From contig NW_024468538.1 of NCBI RefSeq assembly GCF_001632365.1, forward strand, positions 41,893-105,892: a stretch of DNA of 64,000 nt, written 5' to 3'. Below are positions 11,206 through 23,409 of the stretch, piece by piece; position 1 is the stretch's first letter, and each line of letters opens with the position of its first letter. The position numbers were made by a program, and so were the translations under genes. This DNA is from Laetiporus sulphureus 93-53. Lineage: Eukaryota > Basidiomycota > Agaricomycetes > Polyporales > Laetiporaceae. The notes under the pieces were generated by a model. The model searched no databases, was not told the origin of the DNA, and saw only the letters and a program-made list of their open reading frames with translations.

Positions 11206-12215
11206 TTAAGCACCATCCTTGACAGCTTGCCATGACGGGCGCGACGTGAGGTCTTTCCACCATCTGTAAGGAATCAACAAAGAATTAGCGAAATTGCCAC
11301 AGGCCAAAGAAGGCGGCGTTGCGGAGAGGCATAATATGTTAATGTGCGACGGTGGCACGTTCCCTGGTTGCACCCAGCGACAGTGCCTTGTTGTAGTTCC
11401 GAGAGTGATAGGTGCTATTTAAGCATCGATATCAAAACGATGAAGAACGTAATGCAGACAGATCGACGGAAACATGATCGAAAGATAAGACTATACTCGC
11501 CTAACAACGTTTGGTCTCTTCGGCGATTCCAAAACGTCGATGCCAATCGAACAGAGCATACTGCCATACGTCAGGTGGAACAGGTCTGCGAGAGTGACAT
11601 CCTAAACGAATGATTGTGATACATCAGTCCGTATTTCACTTCGCTGAGGAATATGCCACTGACATCACCAGCGAGATACTTAGATTTTGAGAGCATCGCT
11701 TCATACGCATCCATTTTGACATTCAACTGTTGGAGTAACGCCGAAACAACACGCTCTTCCGTCTGCCCTAGCTTCTTGTTTCTATAAAGCAATGGGCGTA
11801 TGAGTCAATGCACATGTCAACCAACGTGAATCCGCGCTTACGGCTTGAAGACCTTCTCGAAAGCAAGACCACTCGCGAAGGGATCAAAATTCGTCAACTC
11901 GATGCTAGCCGCCTGCTCAAAGAGTGCCGTCCTCTTCAGGTCGGCTGGGCTCGGAATGACGTCGTTTCCCTGCCCGGCATACTTGAGTGCGATGTAGCGC
12001 CCAATCGCGCGGCTCTCGAACAGTTGAAAGCCGTCCTCTTCAACGATATACGGCACCTGCCCAAACGGCTGGTTCGCCATGAACGCCGCACTCTTCTGCT
12101 CGTCTTTCATAAGGTCGACCTTGACGAGCTCATACGGCACGTTTTTCTCCTTGAGCACGACCGCGACGCGTCGCGTGCATGTCGACATCGGAGAGCCGTG
12201 CAACTTGAGCACCAT
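11206..12215 (-). CDS. Glutathione S-transferase, phi-like fungal class
   Basis: Four exons (11842-12215, 11664-11781, 11501-11601, 11206-11263) give 216 aa. It is a cytosolic enzyme that conjugates glutathione to electrophiles or reduces peroxides. The N-terminal thioredoxin fold carries MVLKLHGSPMSTCTRRV (candidate catalytic Ser in MST), the cis-Pro motif GQVPYI, and the glutathione-contacting ESRAIGRYIA. The C-terminal helical domain includes GDDVTLADLFHL and ends RWWKDLTSRPSWQAV. The last intron (11264-11500, 237 nt) starts with GC instead of GT (AG then gcgagt) and is much longer than its neighbours; only this junction links VLESPKRPNVV to RWWKDL in frame. Confidence 0.9.
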
Positions 12216-12859
12216 CTTGATATGTGCAGAATGGGGATGTGGAAATGGCGCTAAGACAATGGAGTCCGCTTGAGGGCTATATGCAGTCCGTGATCTAATC
12301 AGGTGTCAGCTGCCATGATTCTGCGGCCGCCGTTCGTCAGATATGATAATCATAGGGCGAGTGTTCGTGTGCAGCATTCTTCCTCTAATGTAGCTCGCTG
12401 TCCCACGTATTGCAGATCAGAATACGGGCTTTTTGAAAATATGGGAGACTCACCCCTGAGTTCGGAAAGGGTAGGCATATAATGTTGACCCATGCTCATA
12501 ATTAGAGTTTGCTTACTCCAAGCCGGTGTGGAGGATGACTTCTTTAACAATGGGATGTTTTTGATTCGCCAGTGATGTCCGTTCGAAGAAAGCCGATGTG
12601 ACGCTCTATGACTATGACACTTGGTCAGTGCTACGCTTTAGCACCTCCTGTGCCCTCATGCTGACTGAGAGCCTGCTCAGATGCACGTCTATGACACGAT
12701 CTTGGTATGATGCATCATTACGAGGGCCATAGAGCGGTTAGTTTTATTCATGGCCATCTTGCTTCCTTCTGCATGTGACCTGCTTCCACTCGGTACATAA
12801 AAGATAGCAACGGATGAGCATTGCGGGAACCTGACTTCTCGTTGTGTGACATTACCCCA
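12216..12859. other. Divergent intergenic region, GST/NmrA-like
   Basis: 644 bp between the divergent GST and NmrA-like starts. A TATA-like catAAAAG lies about 60 bp before the NmrA start, and a minus-strand catata about 60 bp before the GST start. The shared redox theme makes co-regulation possible, but no motif was identified. Confidence 0.45.
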
Positions 12860-14068
12860 ATGACAAAGCTCATTGCGATCTGCGGTGCCACAGGAAATCA
12901 AGGTCAGTACTCTCTGGTTCCGAACATATATCGTAATGCTCACAAAATATCCGCAGGCGGATCTGTCGCCAGGTTGCTTCTGCAGTACCCAGATCAGTAT
13001 AGGGTACGGGCTCTGACCAGGAACCCTGAGTCGACAGCAGCGCAAGAACTAGCGAAGCAGGGAGCAGAAGTCGTCAAAGCAGACCTGACCATTCCTTCGG
13101 ACGTCACAGAGGCATTAAAAGATTGCTGGGGAGTATTTGGCGTCACCAACTTCTACGATCCCGTAAGCAACACAGTGCCGTTGCGCCCATTATTGTCGAC
13201 CAATTTTCTCATTCTCGGCACAGAAAATCAAGGATGATCCAGGAAGCGAGGAGAGGCAAGGGAAAAACCTCGTCGATGCTGCACTAGCTGCGAACATTCA
13301 ATGCTTGCTTTGGAGCACACTTCCGAGTTCCAGGAAGATATCTGGCGGTCGTCTTGTTTCACGAATTTATGAAGGTAGGACTTGAGTTCTTGCCTAACGT
13401 GAGACTGACGCAGTTGCTGTGCCAAGGGAAGTACCAGGTCGATGACTACATCCGAGAGAAGGGCCTGCCAGCAAGCTTCCTCTACACTGGAAATTTCTAC
13501 GAGAACATGGTCTACCGTTCCCACATGCAGTATGATCGCGAGAAAGACCTGGTAGAGTTTCGCCAGCCAATCGTGAAGGAGACCACAAAGTGTGAGAACG
13601 ATTCCAGGAGTTGAGAGCTGATGCAAGAATACTGATCCAAGTCATAGTGGCGATGCTGTACGTCGAGAAAGACCTTTCTGCAGTTGCCAAGGCAGTCTTC
13701 GACCAGTGGGAAGAGAAGAAGGATGAACTCAGTCATCAGTACTTGTATGTGACGAACGCGCGAATCGCTCCAATGGATATCGCGGCGAGCGTCAAGAAAG
13801 GTAGGGCGACATCTTCAACTGAGACTCTGGTGGCGCTGATATACTTCAATTTATAGTGACAGGCAAGGAATGCACATACACCGTCTTGCCAACGACGGGC
13901 GTCCCAGATCGCGACATTATGTTCCAGCTATACAACGAGATGGGAATGTACGGCAAGAAGGAGATTCCGGATGAGAATATATTGAAGCTGGGAGTGAAGT
14001 TCCACGATGTGGACGACTTCGTCAGGGAGCGCTTGGCACCACACCTCGGCTTGCCAGTCATACTTTGA
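12860..14068 (+). CDS. NmrA-like NAD(P)-binding protein
   Basis: Six exons (12860-12902, 12957-13162, 13224-13374, 13427-13591, 13648-13800, 13857-14068) give 309 aa. The N-terminal Rossmann motif is MTKLIAICGATGNQGGSVA (GxxGxxG at residues 9-15), followed by VRALTRNPES, the segment that senses the NADP phosphate in this family. Other NmrA-like marks are GVFGVTNFYDP, NLVDAALAANIQCLLWSTLPS, and GLPASFLYTGNFYENM. These proteins are redox sensors, often transcription co-regulators, or atypical short-chain reductases; the usual catalytic YxxxK is not evident, which favours the sensor role. The acceptor at 13426 was picked because it restores the EGKYQVDDYIRE segment. Confidence 0.87.
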
Positions 14069-14365
14069 GTAGCATGTTAGTGCAGGAAATATAGCGCATG
14101 ACCTAAATGATGAACGCTGAACGTGCGATATCACGATGGTCACTGTACCATGGTAGTGGCATGATGATGAGTTGCGTGGGGGTTGGCTTAGTCTTTGGCG
14201 GCCGGCGTGTTAAGGATCACGTGTGCGCGTCTCAGAAACGCGAGATCAACGCGCAAGTCGACGCGTCTTGATTTCTGCCACAATTACTGCAAGTTCGGAG
14301 TGGCTTGCGGACCACTTTTCACATCCTGCCATACTTTGGCAACCACTCAGTGACTGAACTTTCTG

Positions 14366-17300
14366 ATGATGGAGCGAACACTGCGAGACCTCGACAATCC
14401 CACGAAGGTATGTTAGGAATGCGTAACGTGGTTTATGCGAAGTTGACATTAAACAGAACTGTGTCTACATCGTCTCTGAAAATGAGTCAGGTGCGTTGAC
14501 AAGGAAATTGTCAGAAACACGGCGCCTCTCTGTTAACTTCCACTTTCGTGAAGATGAAGAGGATGAACCATTCCCTACGCCGTACTCGCCTCACAGCTGG
14601 CGCGATCTACCAAATGGACATGATCTCCGGATGGAAGCGTACCAAAAGGCTTGGACGAGATGTCTGACCAGGGTTCAGGTATATATATGCGCCTCTATCC
14701 CCATCTCTACCGCTGACATGACCTAGTCAGTCGTCCGCGCTCTCCATGAACCAGTGGCCGCCGAAGTCGTCAAGCGTGTTTACAATGCTTATTCAGATAT
14801 ACTCCCCGGTCTTCCCTTTGTGGAGCTCCCAGTCATAGCTATATCAGGTACTGTTATCTTTTATCATTATTTGACAATTTCTTACGAATATGAATGCTTT
14901 AGCTGAGTCAGGGAGCTTCTCCCTATACACGGAAATTCTACGTCGACTCGAGCATGACGATCCTGGAGCTCCAAGAGAAACCGCGTCTGATGAATTCGGA
15001 CTATCCACATATGTCAATGAAACCGTGCAGGTGCACCTATACCCTGCCGACTGTCCAAACCTCATGACGGCCATGAAAGCCATTGTGACTGGTTTTGTGG
15101 ACCAGCACGATGGCCCTGAACGTGCGGACTTTCTCTCAACATGTGCCTTTCCATTAGTGACTTCATGTAATTAGTATTCGTTGATAGGCAGCATGAAGCG
15201 CAGGCCTGCAACGTCTCTCGCCACTTACGATATCAACCTACTGGGGGCGTGGTATGATGCCTTGGGTAAGGACACACGATCATCATCCTTTACGCTCTCT
15301 CACTTCTGCTGGTAGGAACCACACCCCACCTCGTTATCGTCTTGCACGATTTCGAGCAGTATGACCCCGTTGTCATGCAGGACGTGTTTTATATCTGTAG
15401 GTAGGACATCGGAGCGACGTTCCATTTCGAACTCACTGACGCTGGCATCCAGTCTACACATCCCACGACTTCCGATAGTCTTCATCCTCGGTCTTTCCTC
15501 CCCGCCTTTTCCATCGTACGTCCACGCGACATACCCTCGTTCCACCTTGGCTCTTCTTCGGATGCGGACAATCTCCGCACCGTCTGGATGGGTCATCGTC
15601 GAAGAGTTGATCAATAAAGTATGATTTGTTGCCGTTCTTCAGTCCGGCTCCATTATAATGACCTTGCCAGATCTTTTTTGATGCGGGATTCCAGCCGGAT
15701 GTAATGATAGGCCCAGGAACAACGCAGTTCATTGCCGACTTCGCGTCCCGGAACACTGCCTCGCTCGATGCTCTGCTGACCATGTTACAGGTTCGTATTC
15801 ATCACTCGCCCTTGAGTATGGCTATGTTATTTACGGCGTATGGAGTAGATAGCCCACATGAAGCACTTCGCCGAACCTCTCACGGCTCTCACGCATTCTT
15901 CACTGCTTGGCAGTCACAACACAGCTACTGCCGCCGAAAGACTTGCCCATCCGTCCTGTCGCCCTTTCCTGGAGGCCCTACGCGCGCGACTCGCTATTGT
16001 GGACCCTGAAGTTGAAGAGGCAGATTCCCAGGTTTTGCTCGAAACTGTCGATGCTGCGCGAGAGAGCTTCTACAGGAATGCCTGCAGAGTGCGTATGGGC
16101 CTCCACATGACACGAATTGTCCGGAAGGTTGGCCTGGAGGCAGGCACATTCAGTGCGCTAGCGGGTAAGAGGGAAGAAGACGCAGATGGTCTGGCCTTCG
16201 CAAATGCGGTGCTGAGAGGACGTGCGAGCCGGGACGTGCGGTTTCAGGGGCTCGTTTTGAAGTGAGTCTACACCTCATACAGCGTGGCCGCTCACCAATC
16301 CCTTCTCATTTCAGAAAGCTGTCCTCAAACTCTCTGCGAATTCTTATTGAGGAACTTTGCGCGTTCTTCCAATCACTTCGGGACTCTGACGCCCTTGTCC
16401 TTCCCGAACATGAGGAGGCGCTCGTCTGGCTGGAAGGTGCGCTCGCGGAACTGCCGCCAGAACAAGAGGAGATGAATGACGACGACGCGCGGATGAGTAT
16501 GGTGGACGCGGAAGAGATCACATCAGCTCGAAGAGACCCTGCGGTCGTACAGATTGCAGAGGCGCTAGGGGAGTGGCTCGTAAATTACCTTGAGTACGTC
16601 CCTCTTTCACCTCTTGCCAGAGCTTGTATACTCATCATTCCCGTAGAGGATGTTTCGTCCGGCTAGATGAAGGCCCGCTGTGGGATATCTGGTACACCGG
16701 GCTGACGCCTTTCCCGGACGAGGTGCGTTAGACAAGCAATGTTCTTTCATGCTTGCTCATTGACAGCAATTTCTCACTTCTGCTGTGCGCACAGCTTATT
16801 AACCCTGTCCCTCGAGCGACAATAGTCTCGGCTCTCGTGCATCCTTACGATTTCGCGCGAGCTCACACAGACCTTGTCAATGCCACCCACAATGCTCCTC
16901 CCGCACATGACGCTCCGAACGTGAAGCCCACCTATGACCACGATGCCTCTGAAGAAGAGTACGGCGACGAAACGGAGCAGGTGCCCGCGCTTTGGCAGCT
17001 TCCCGACACGACGATTCTCTTCCGACGCTATCTTGAGGCAGGGCGGCTCATCAATGCATACGATTGGTACGAGGCGTTTGCGCAGGTCCTAGACAACCAG
17101 AAGCGGCACCTGTGCCTACAGGCGAGAGTGCAAGCAGAAAGTCGTGCGAGTGGAAAAGGGAAAGGCAGGGCGCGTGCTATGCCTATCGCCAATGCAGATG
17201 ATGAGGATGAAGGTAACGATGAGGATGTGGAGGATGAAGAAAGTGGAGACGAGGAACAGGCAGAGGCATGGCAACTCGAGTTGCAGGCACGCTTCATCCG

Positions 17301-17397
17301 CGCTTTGCATACGCTCGACTTGCTCGGGCTTATCAAGCATACTGGCCGTAAGGCAGATCATGTCATGCGGACGGTATGGGATGTTGTCGATGTCTGA
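14366..17397 (+). CDS. ORC3: Origin recognition complex subunit 3
   Basis: Twelve exons (14366-14407, 14457-14678, 14727-14847, 14903-15121, 15188-15265, 15316-15400, 15453-15618, 15671-15790, 15849-16261, 16315-16593, 16647-16722, 16795-17397) give 807 aa. ORC3 is part of the six-subunit complex that marks replication origins. Recognised blocks: a divergent AAA-like N-terminal half with VHLYPADCPNLMTAMKAIV, KRRPATSLATYDINLLGAWYDAL, PHLVIVLHDFEQYDP, the FFDAGFQPDVMIGP segment, then IAHMKHFAEPL, and the C-terminal LQARFIRALHTLDLLGLIKHTGRKADHVMRTV. An acidic, low-complexity insertion (DDEDEGNDEDVEDEESGDEE) lies shortly before the winged-helix end. Its 3' end faces the decarboxylase, 257 bp away. 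Confidence 0.9.
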
Positions 17398-17654
17398 TTT
17401 GACATAACTGTCGATAGCTTGTTTTGCTTTCGCTGGAAATGATGATGAATAGGGCTGTCTTGGGATTACGGACATCACTGAGGTCTTCTATGCCGGATGT
17501 AACCATTTTATCGAATATATAGCCCTGGGTGATCCCAAGATGCGACACCGGTATGCATCGATAGTAGCAGTGAAGTTGCATGACACGAATTTAGCATGGC
17601 AACGCACAGTATTATTCTATCATCAAGGCCTGCCGCGCATTGAATGCTTTAACC

Positions 17655-19691
17655 TCAATTGCCTGCCACCTTAGATTCCCATTCTTTGATCGTCACTGCA
17701 GCCTCCTCTTGGAACAACTCCCAAGCCTTATCAACGTGCTCCTTCCTCGTCCTCGCAGCGCCAACCGCGAACCTCACGCAGAACGTGTCATTGAGCATCG
17801 TCTTCGTTACCAAGATGTCTGGCCGCACAGAAACTCGAGCATAGAACGACCTGTTCAGGTCGTTGAGCGCTGAGACGTCGAGCGACTTCAGGCCAGGCGG
17901 GGTGAGGCGGAAGACGCTAAGAGCTAAAGACGGTGGGGTAACTAGAGAAAAGTCGGAAGAGCGTTGCAGGAGCGAGACAAAGTATTCGTTTAGTTTGATG
18001 CACTGTACAGTCGGTCAGTTGTCAGTCGCAATGTAACGAGAGATTTGGGTAGATGCACCCTGCGAATGTACTCCTGAAAGCCTTGCACTCCGTAGCTTCG
18101 GAGGACGAACCAGATCTTGAGCGAGCGGAATCTGCGGCCAAGCCCAAGATGCCAGTTGCGATAGTCGATGACCGTCCCTGTATCGAGAGATTGATTAACG
18201 GGTACTGCAGGCGATGTGTACTCAGTACGCACCAGCATCACCTTCCTTCGTTCTCAGAAACTCGGGAGTAACGTCAAGAGCGTCGGTGAAGTCTTTGCGG
18301 CTTCTCACCCAGAGGAGCGCGGCATCAAAGTTGACGAGGCCCCACTGTGGATTGATGATATAAATTGTCGGTTTCAATCGTTCATCATGACAACGTACCT
18401 TATGGAGGTTCATGCCGAACGACGTGGCATACTTATTGATATTGTCAAGCTGGACGATGTCGCGGTATTCAGGGCACGCCAGTGCGGACCCCGCCCACGC
18501 GCCGTCAACGTGGATCCACAGCGGATGATCTTGCACTGGAAGGGGCTTGTACACGGGTACCGTTTAATGGGAATATCTCAGACTTACCCACTTGCCCAAT
18601 CTCCTCCAACCTGTCAACAGCACCGGAGGACGTCGTGCCAACAGTGGCAACTATAGTAGGAATCAGTCGTGCTCATGGGTTGAAGGGGAGCAATTGCCTA
18701 CTCAGCAAGAACGGCCGCTTGCCCTTAGCCTTGTCCTCTTCCAATGCGGCTCGCAATGTGTCGCCTCGCAAAGCATAGTTGTCTTCAGCCCGAACATCCA
18801 CAATGCGGCATTCCAGCCCTAGCACGAGACTGGCCTTGACACCGAGGGAATGCGTCTGGCTGGTCACGTACATAACGAGGTCCTCCAAAGGCGTCCCAGG
18901 GTGGTTTCGCGTGTACAACGAACGTGCTGCGACAGTTACGACCAGTGCAGAGTCGGAGGAGGTTGTCTATAAAAGATTTCAACATCGGCGGATTTCTGTG
19001 AATGTATAGTACTCACCTGTATGACTCCGCCTCCCGTTCCAGAGCTGTTGAGGAACTGGTTGCCGAGCCCGAGCAGCTTTGCAGACCAGTCCATCATGAC
19101 CATCTCGAGCTCAGTGCATGCCGGACTGCTTGCCCACTTGAATGAATTCGTCACATGAGGGTATAAATATAATAATCAACGTCCAACTCACATTGAATCC
19201 GGGGTTGGAAGCGCTGCTCGCATAGAGATCGCCGAGCATTCCCTCGAAGGTGCAAGCTGTAGGAAAATATGCGAAGAATGAAGGATGCTGCCAGTGTGTA
19301 AGTCCTTCAGTATGTCAGATACACTCAATAATTTGGGCCTATGTCGCAGTTCAAATCCACACGGACCAGGCATGATGAGTTTCTGATAGTCATCGGCGAT
19401 TGCAGTGAAGTCCTCTCCTGTATCAGGAGGACTGTCTGATGTCGCATGCCCGGCAATATCAGCATTGTAGATCTAGGCAGGAGAGTGGTGTAAACGAACC
19501 TGGGAGAGCCTTGATGAGATAACCCGGCTGGACCGGTGGGACGACTGGGCGACTCTGGAGCGAATAATAATATTCGCAGATCCTGTCAACTGCTTGATAT
19601 CCAGCTTTGCGGAACCTGATATAAGATGGAGAAGGGGGACGTCAGGAAGATCTAAGAAAGATTCATGGATGATTTACTGTTCAATATCCAT
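17655..19691 (-). CDS. PLP-dependent aromatic L-amino acid decarboxylase
   Basis: Eleven exons (19678-19691, 19500-19615, 19367-19435, 19192-19304, 19017-19136, 18702-18966, 18588-18650, 18399-18535, 18233-18344, 18059-18177, 17655-18002) give 491 aa. Group II decarboxylases convert DOPA, tryptophan or tyrosine to the amine in the cytosol. Family marks: [74 protein letters not shown] with the PLP-nitrogen Asp, and [12 protein letters not shown] with the Schiff-base Lys299. The Ala-Tyr usual after that Asp is Gly-Ala-Trp here, so the substrate cannot be called. The first coding exon is only 14 nt. The exon 3 donor is gtccgt. Confidence 0.9.
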
Positions 19692-20148
19692 CTCGGCACG
19701 TCCTGAAGGATGCTCTAGATAAACCTTAGACTGGTCGCACCAATGCAGACAACTCTCAAGGTCGTCCGTTCGCCACCGTGAAGTTATGTTAGAGGGTATG
19801 TTGACTCGGGTCCGTGAGAGCACACTGGGGCGCCCCGCAAAGCCTTGGCCAAGCAACGTACAAAACAATTTTTCCGAAATCCCGGTCGACGTGTCAGGAT
19901 ATGTACGCACACTGAGCAAAATAATGTTTTATTCGTGAACCGTCTTGGTACATCGTGGGCTATAGAGTTATATGCTGAGTGCATGTCGTTGCAGTCGCAG
20001 ACAGATGCAGATGGCAAGAACGTGCGACGTTCAGTTTGTGGCCGCTCGCTGCTCGTCTGATTACGTAACGGGGTGGTGCGACCCGCAACTTCTCTCCATC
20101 GCACCTGGACATCAAGGCTATCAACTACATTCTATATTCCAATCCTTC
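19692..20148. other. Divergent intergenic region, decarboxylase/UPF3
   Basis: About 460 bp between divergent start codons, expected to hold both promoters. No clear TATA or other site was picked out; open frames here look random. Confidence 0.5.
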
Positions 20149-21834
20149 ATGTCTCCGAGCGAACCCACGAAAGTATTGAGTAGTCCGAACGCAAAGGCGA
20201 AACTGAAAGAGAAAGAGCGGGAGAAGAAAGCCAAGTCCGCGAGCAAGCCACAGACAGACCGACTCAAGATCGTGGTCCGGAGACTCCCTCCAAACCTTCC
20301 GGAGGACATCTTTTGGCAAAGTGTACAGCAATGGGTCACCGACGAGACAGCGACATGGAAGGCGTACTACCAGGGCAAGTTTAGAAAGCGGTGAGTGTGG
20401 CCATCGTCTTAGGCGTGGCGCGGACAGTGAATGTGTGCGGGTAGATTGAACAAGGAAAACATTCCGTCTCGGGCATATATCGCGTTCAAGGATGAAGAGA
20501 TGTTGGCCATCTTCAGTCGAGAATATGATGGACACTTATTCAGAGACAAGGCTGGTGCGTACGCCCGTCATACATTACTTTCGCGATAGTCCTATAGAAG
20601 ATTGTAATGCCGCCAGGCAACGAGTCAATGGCGGTTGTTGAGTTCGCGCCATTCCAAAAGATTCCCGCAGAGAAGAAGAAGACAGACAGCCGTCAGGGGA
20701 CAATCGAGAAAGGTTGGCAGCTCGCCATGCCGACCGTTCCTTCATATTGACACAGGCTCTTTAGACGAGGATTATATCTCGGCCCTGGAATCGCTGAAGG
20801 AGGGACCCAAGCCTGTTGAGGCAGAGAATTATGATGCATTGGGTGCGTTTCCTTACAGTTTCCTCCTTTCGCAATCATCTAACGCCTTAATAGTCGCGGC
20901 GTCACAGCCTCCACCCCCACCCACGACCACTCCCCTCCTCGAGGCACTCAAGGCGGAGAAATCGGCGCAGAAAGATAAGGAAGCCATCCTTCGCAATCAC
21001 GCGCACTACAAAAATGTGAATGTCATTGCGGGCCCGAGCGCCCCTGCACCCACCAAGGAGTCGAAAAAGACGGGCGGTGCGGCAGCGGCAGCTGCCGCTC
21101 AGAAACCCGCAGAGCAGCCACCACAGGTGAGCAAGAAGGCCGCAAAGAAGGCAGCGGCAGCAGCCAAGGCTGCTCAACAGCAGCAGAATCAGCAGCCCCC
21201 GCCGTCCGCCCCGTCGGCCTCGACAAAGGCGCCCGCGAAGCAGGCACAAGCACAGCCTGCACCCAAGGCGCCCCGTCCTCCACGCGAACGGCACGCAAAG
21301 GCGTCCACGTCCACAGCTCCCGCCGCGCCTGTCTCAGTGCTCACAGCTCCACCCGCGCCCTCCGCTGGCCGCCCGACCACTCCGGCTTCCAGTACACATA
21401 CAGACGCTGGAGCGCCCGCTCAGGCCGAAGCCGCCCCGACGCGCAGACGGCCTGTGCTTGGGCTCGCATCGCGCACGTTCGAGGCGGCGCTTAGCGAGGC
21501 GGGCGTCGAGCGACGCGCACGCAGGGAGCGTCAGGCTGTTGGTGATGCTGCGCCTGCGTTCGCCGCCTTCGCTCCAGATGCCACGGCGAAAGGCAAGGCG
21601 CGCGAGGAGAAGGCAAAAGAGAAGCGCGCTGCGGCCGCACCGGCACAGCAGCGTGCACCGAAGATCTTGCAGCGGGAGCAGGCGTCTGCGGTGCCAAAGG
21701 TATTGCCGAGGGAGGCTGGTGCGGGGCAAGGGGATGCAGCTCTGGGACAAGCATCGGCGCAGGAGGATGGGGCGAGCCGGAGGTCTAGGGGCCGGGGTCG
21801 GTCGGGCAGGGGCGGGATGCGTGGTGGAGGCTGA
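20149..21834 (+). CDS. UPF3: UPF3/Smg4 nonsense-mediated decay factor
   Basis: Five exons (20149-20390, 20445-20554, 20617-20712, 20756-20842, 20894-21834) give 491 aa. UPF3 bridges the exon junction complex and UPF2 in nonsense-mediated mRNA decay. The Smg4/UPF3 RNP-type domain covers about residues 30-190: LKIVVRRLPPNLPEDIFW, SRAYIAFKDEEM, YDGHLFRDKAG, ESMAVVEFAPFQKIP, followed by the acidic SLDEDYISALESL. The C-terminal 300 residues are low complexity, rich in Ala, Pro, Lys and Gln, and end in an RG-rich tail (RSRGRGRSGRGGMRGGG), common in RNA-binding proteins. The high GC of the last exon creates long antisense open frames, which are shadows. It converges with SYF2. Confidence 0.92.
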
Positions 21835-22207
21835 GCGGAGTCTGTGGCATGTCGGTTTTCACTGGTTTTCACTGGCATCAGACTTTGCCGGGATTGACGT
21901 TGGGAGATGGTGTCTGGCCGCTCGCTTCGGAAGGCGGCATCCACTCCACCTACGTTCAGTTGCTGGGAACTATAGCGATGGGCCATGCGTTCCCCCGTCC
22001 TTGGACTCGAATTTCGGGATGACTCTATTCGCAGGAGATCGTGTGCTCGGTTTTCATGATTTCAGGTGGGATACTCTCCGACCACCGGTGCACCGTGGAC
22101 TTCTCAGCTGGGACGCTGTGAGAATGGTAGTACAAGCATGTATTAATGTCCTGGAAAAATGTAGATTACAAGTAGTATGCAGACGCGCGATCGAAAATGT
22201 TATAACT
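21835..22207. other. 3'-3' intergenic, UPF3/SYF2
   Basis: 373 bp between convergent stop codons. It should hold both 3' UTRs. A direct repeat of ttttcactgg occurs near 21858. Nothing else seen. Confidence 0.5.
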
Positions 22208-23409
22208 CTACAGTGCAGTACCCCGCTCGAAGCTTGCACGGATTTCCGCGGTGTACTTATCGTAATAACGTGCAATCTGCGGACAGAATACTCAGAACAT
22301 CGAGAAAATAATATATCAATCCCGGCTCTGCGCACCTTCCTGTTGAACACGCGATTCCGCTCGTTGATGTACGTGATATCGCCTTCGTCCTCGTTGTGCC
22401 GCTTCCTCGAGAACTTGCTCTTCTTGTCAATACTGCAACAAATGATTAGAAATACCATGTGACAAGAGTTGAATAGGAAACGTACTCCCGGTTGATCTTG
22501 CTGACCACCCGGTCGATGGCGTCTTCACTCGGCTTGTTGTCTGCGTAAAGCAGACTGTTCGCGTCGCGATACAGATTCTCTGCTGCTATTCGTTGCTGCT
22601 CACTTGTCGGGACGATCTGCAGCACAACAATGAGATGACTCCTATCATTCCAGAACACGAATAACGCACCTGCAACGATGTGCTTGCCTTGGGGTCGAAT
22701 TCATTGACCGCAGACGAGCTGTTGCCTGCTTTAACGAGTGTTCCGGGCAACAACCCCAGCGCGAGCTCTTTCTGTTTGTTGTATGTGAGGAGATCGGGCT
22801 TGATTAGGTCAAGATCCTTCTTGTACCGTCTCCGTGCCGCATCTGCGTCGTCTGAAAAGCGCATCTCATATCAGAACCACTGTCCCAAGCCAATAACAAC
22901 AAAAAGGAATGGAGAGGAAAACCGACGTACTATTGAATTCGAAGTTCGCTCTCCGCGCCTTCCGTGCCTTCTTCTTCTCCCACTCCTCGTTCTCCTCAAT
23001 CGTCCACTCCCAATTCTTCTGCCGCTCGACGTCCTCGCCGCGTTCCTCCGCGTCTGCCTTCTGTCGCAGTATTTCGACGAGCTTTCGCTGTCTCTCTAGA
23101 CGTGCAGCATCTCGGGCGGTGATCTTTGCCTTGGCACTTTCCTCGATGACAGACTTTCTGTTCGCCAACGCAGAAGAATGCTATACAGACAGTATAAATC
23201 TCAGCAAGGAAGCGTAGATCATCGGAAAAGCGCACCATCTTCTGCCTTAGCTCCTCCATCTTAGCTTTCCGCTCCTCCATGGTCATCTTGCGTTCATTCT
23301 CATTCTGCTCCGTATCATCTTCCGTCCCAGTCAACTTCTCGACAAACTCTTCCGCAGCTTCTGTCACTTTCTGAAGCAAGCTGTTCCCTTCTTGTGTATC
23401 TTGAGACAT
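22208..23409 (-). CDS. SYF2: Pre-mRNA splicing factor SYF2
   Basis: Six exons (23236-23409, 22931-23180, 22670-22851, 22486-22616, 22336-22432, 22208-22276) give 300 aa. SYF2 joins the Prp19/NTC complex of the active spliceosome. The protein is highly charged with a long helical stretch (EERKAKMEELRQKM to KARKARRANFEF) and carries the family C terminus: NDADAARRRYKKDL, the LLTYNKQKELAL stretch, SEDAIDRVVSKINRE, KKSKFSRKRHNEDEGDITYINERNRVFN, and KIARYYDKYTAEIRASFERGTAL. The start at 23409 is the first ATG of the frame and gives a typical acidic N terminus. Confidence 0.92.

Noticed and set aside
20902..21750. Long antisense frames over UPF3
   Set aside because: Produced by the GC-rich Ala/Pro/Lys coding sequence of UPF3; a shadow.
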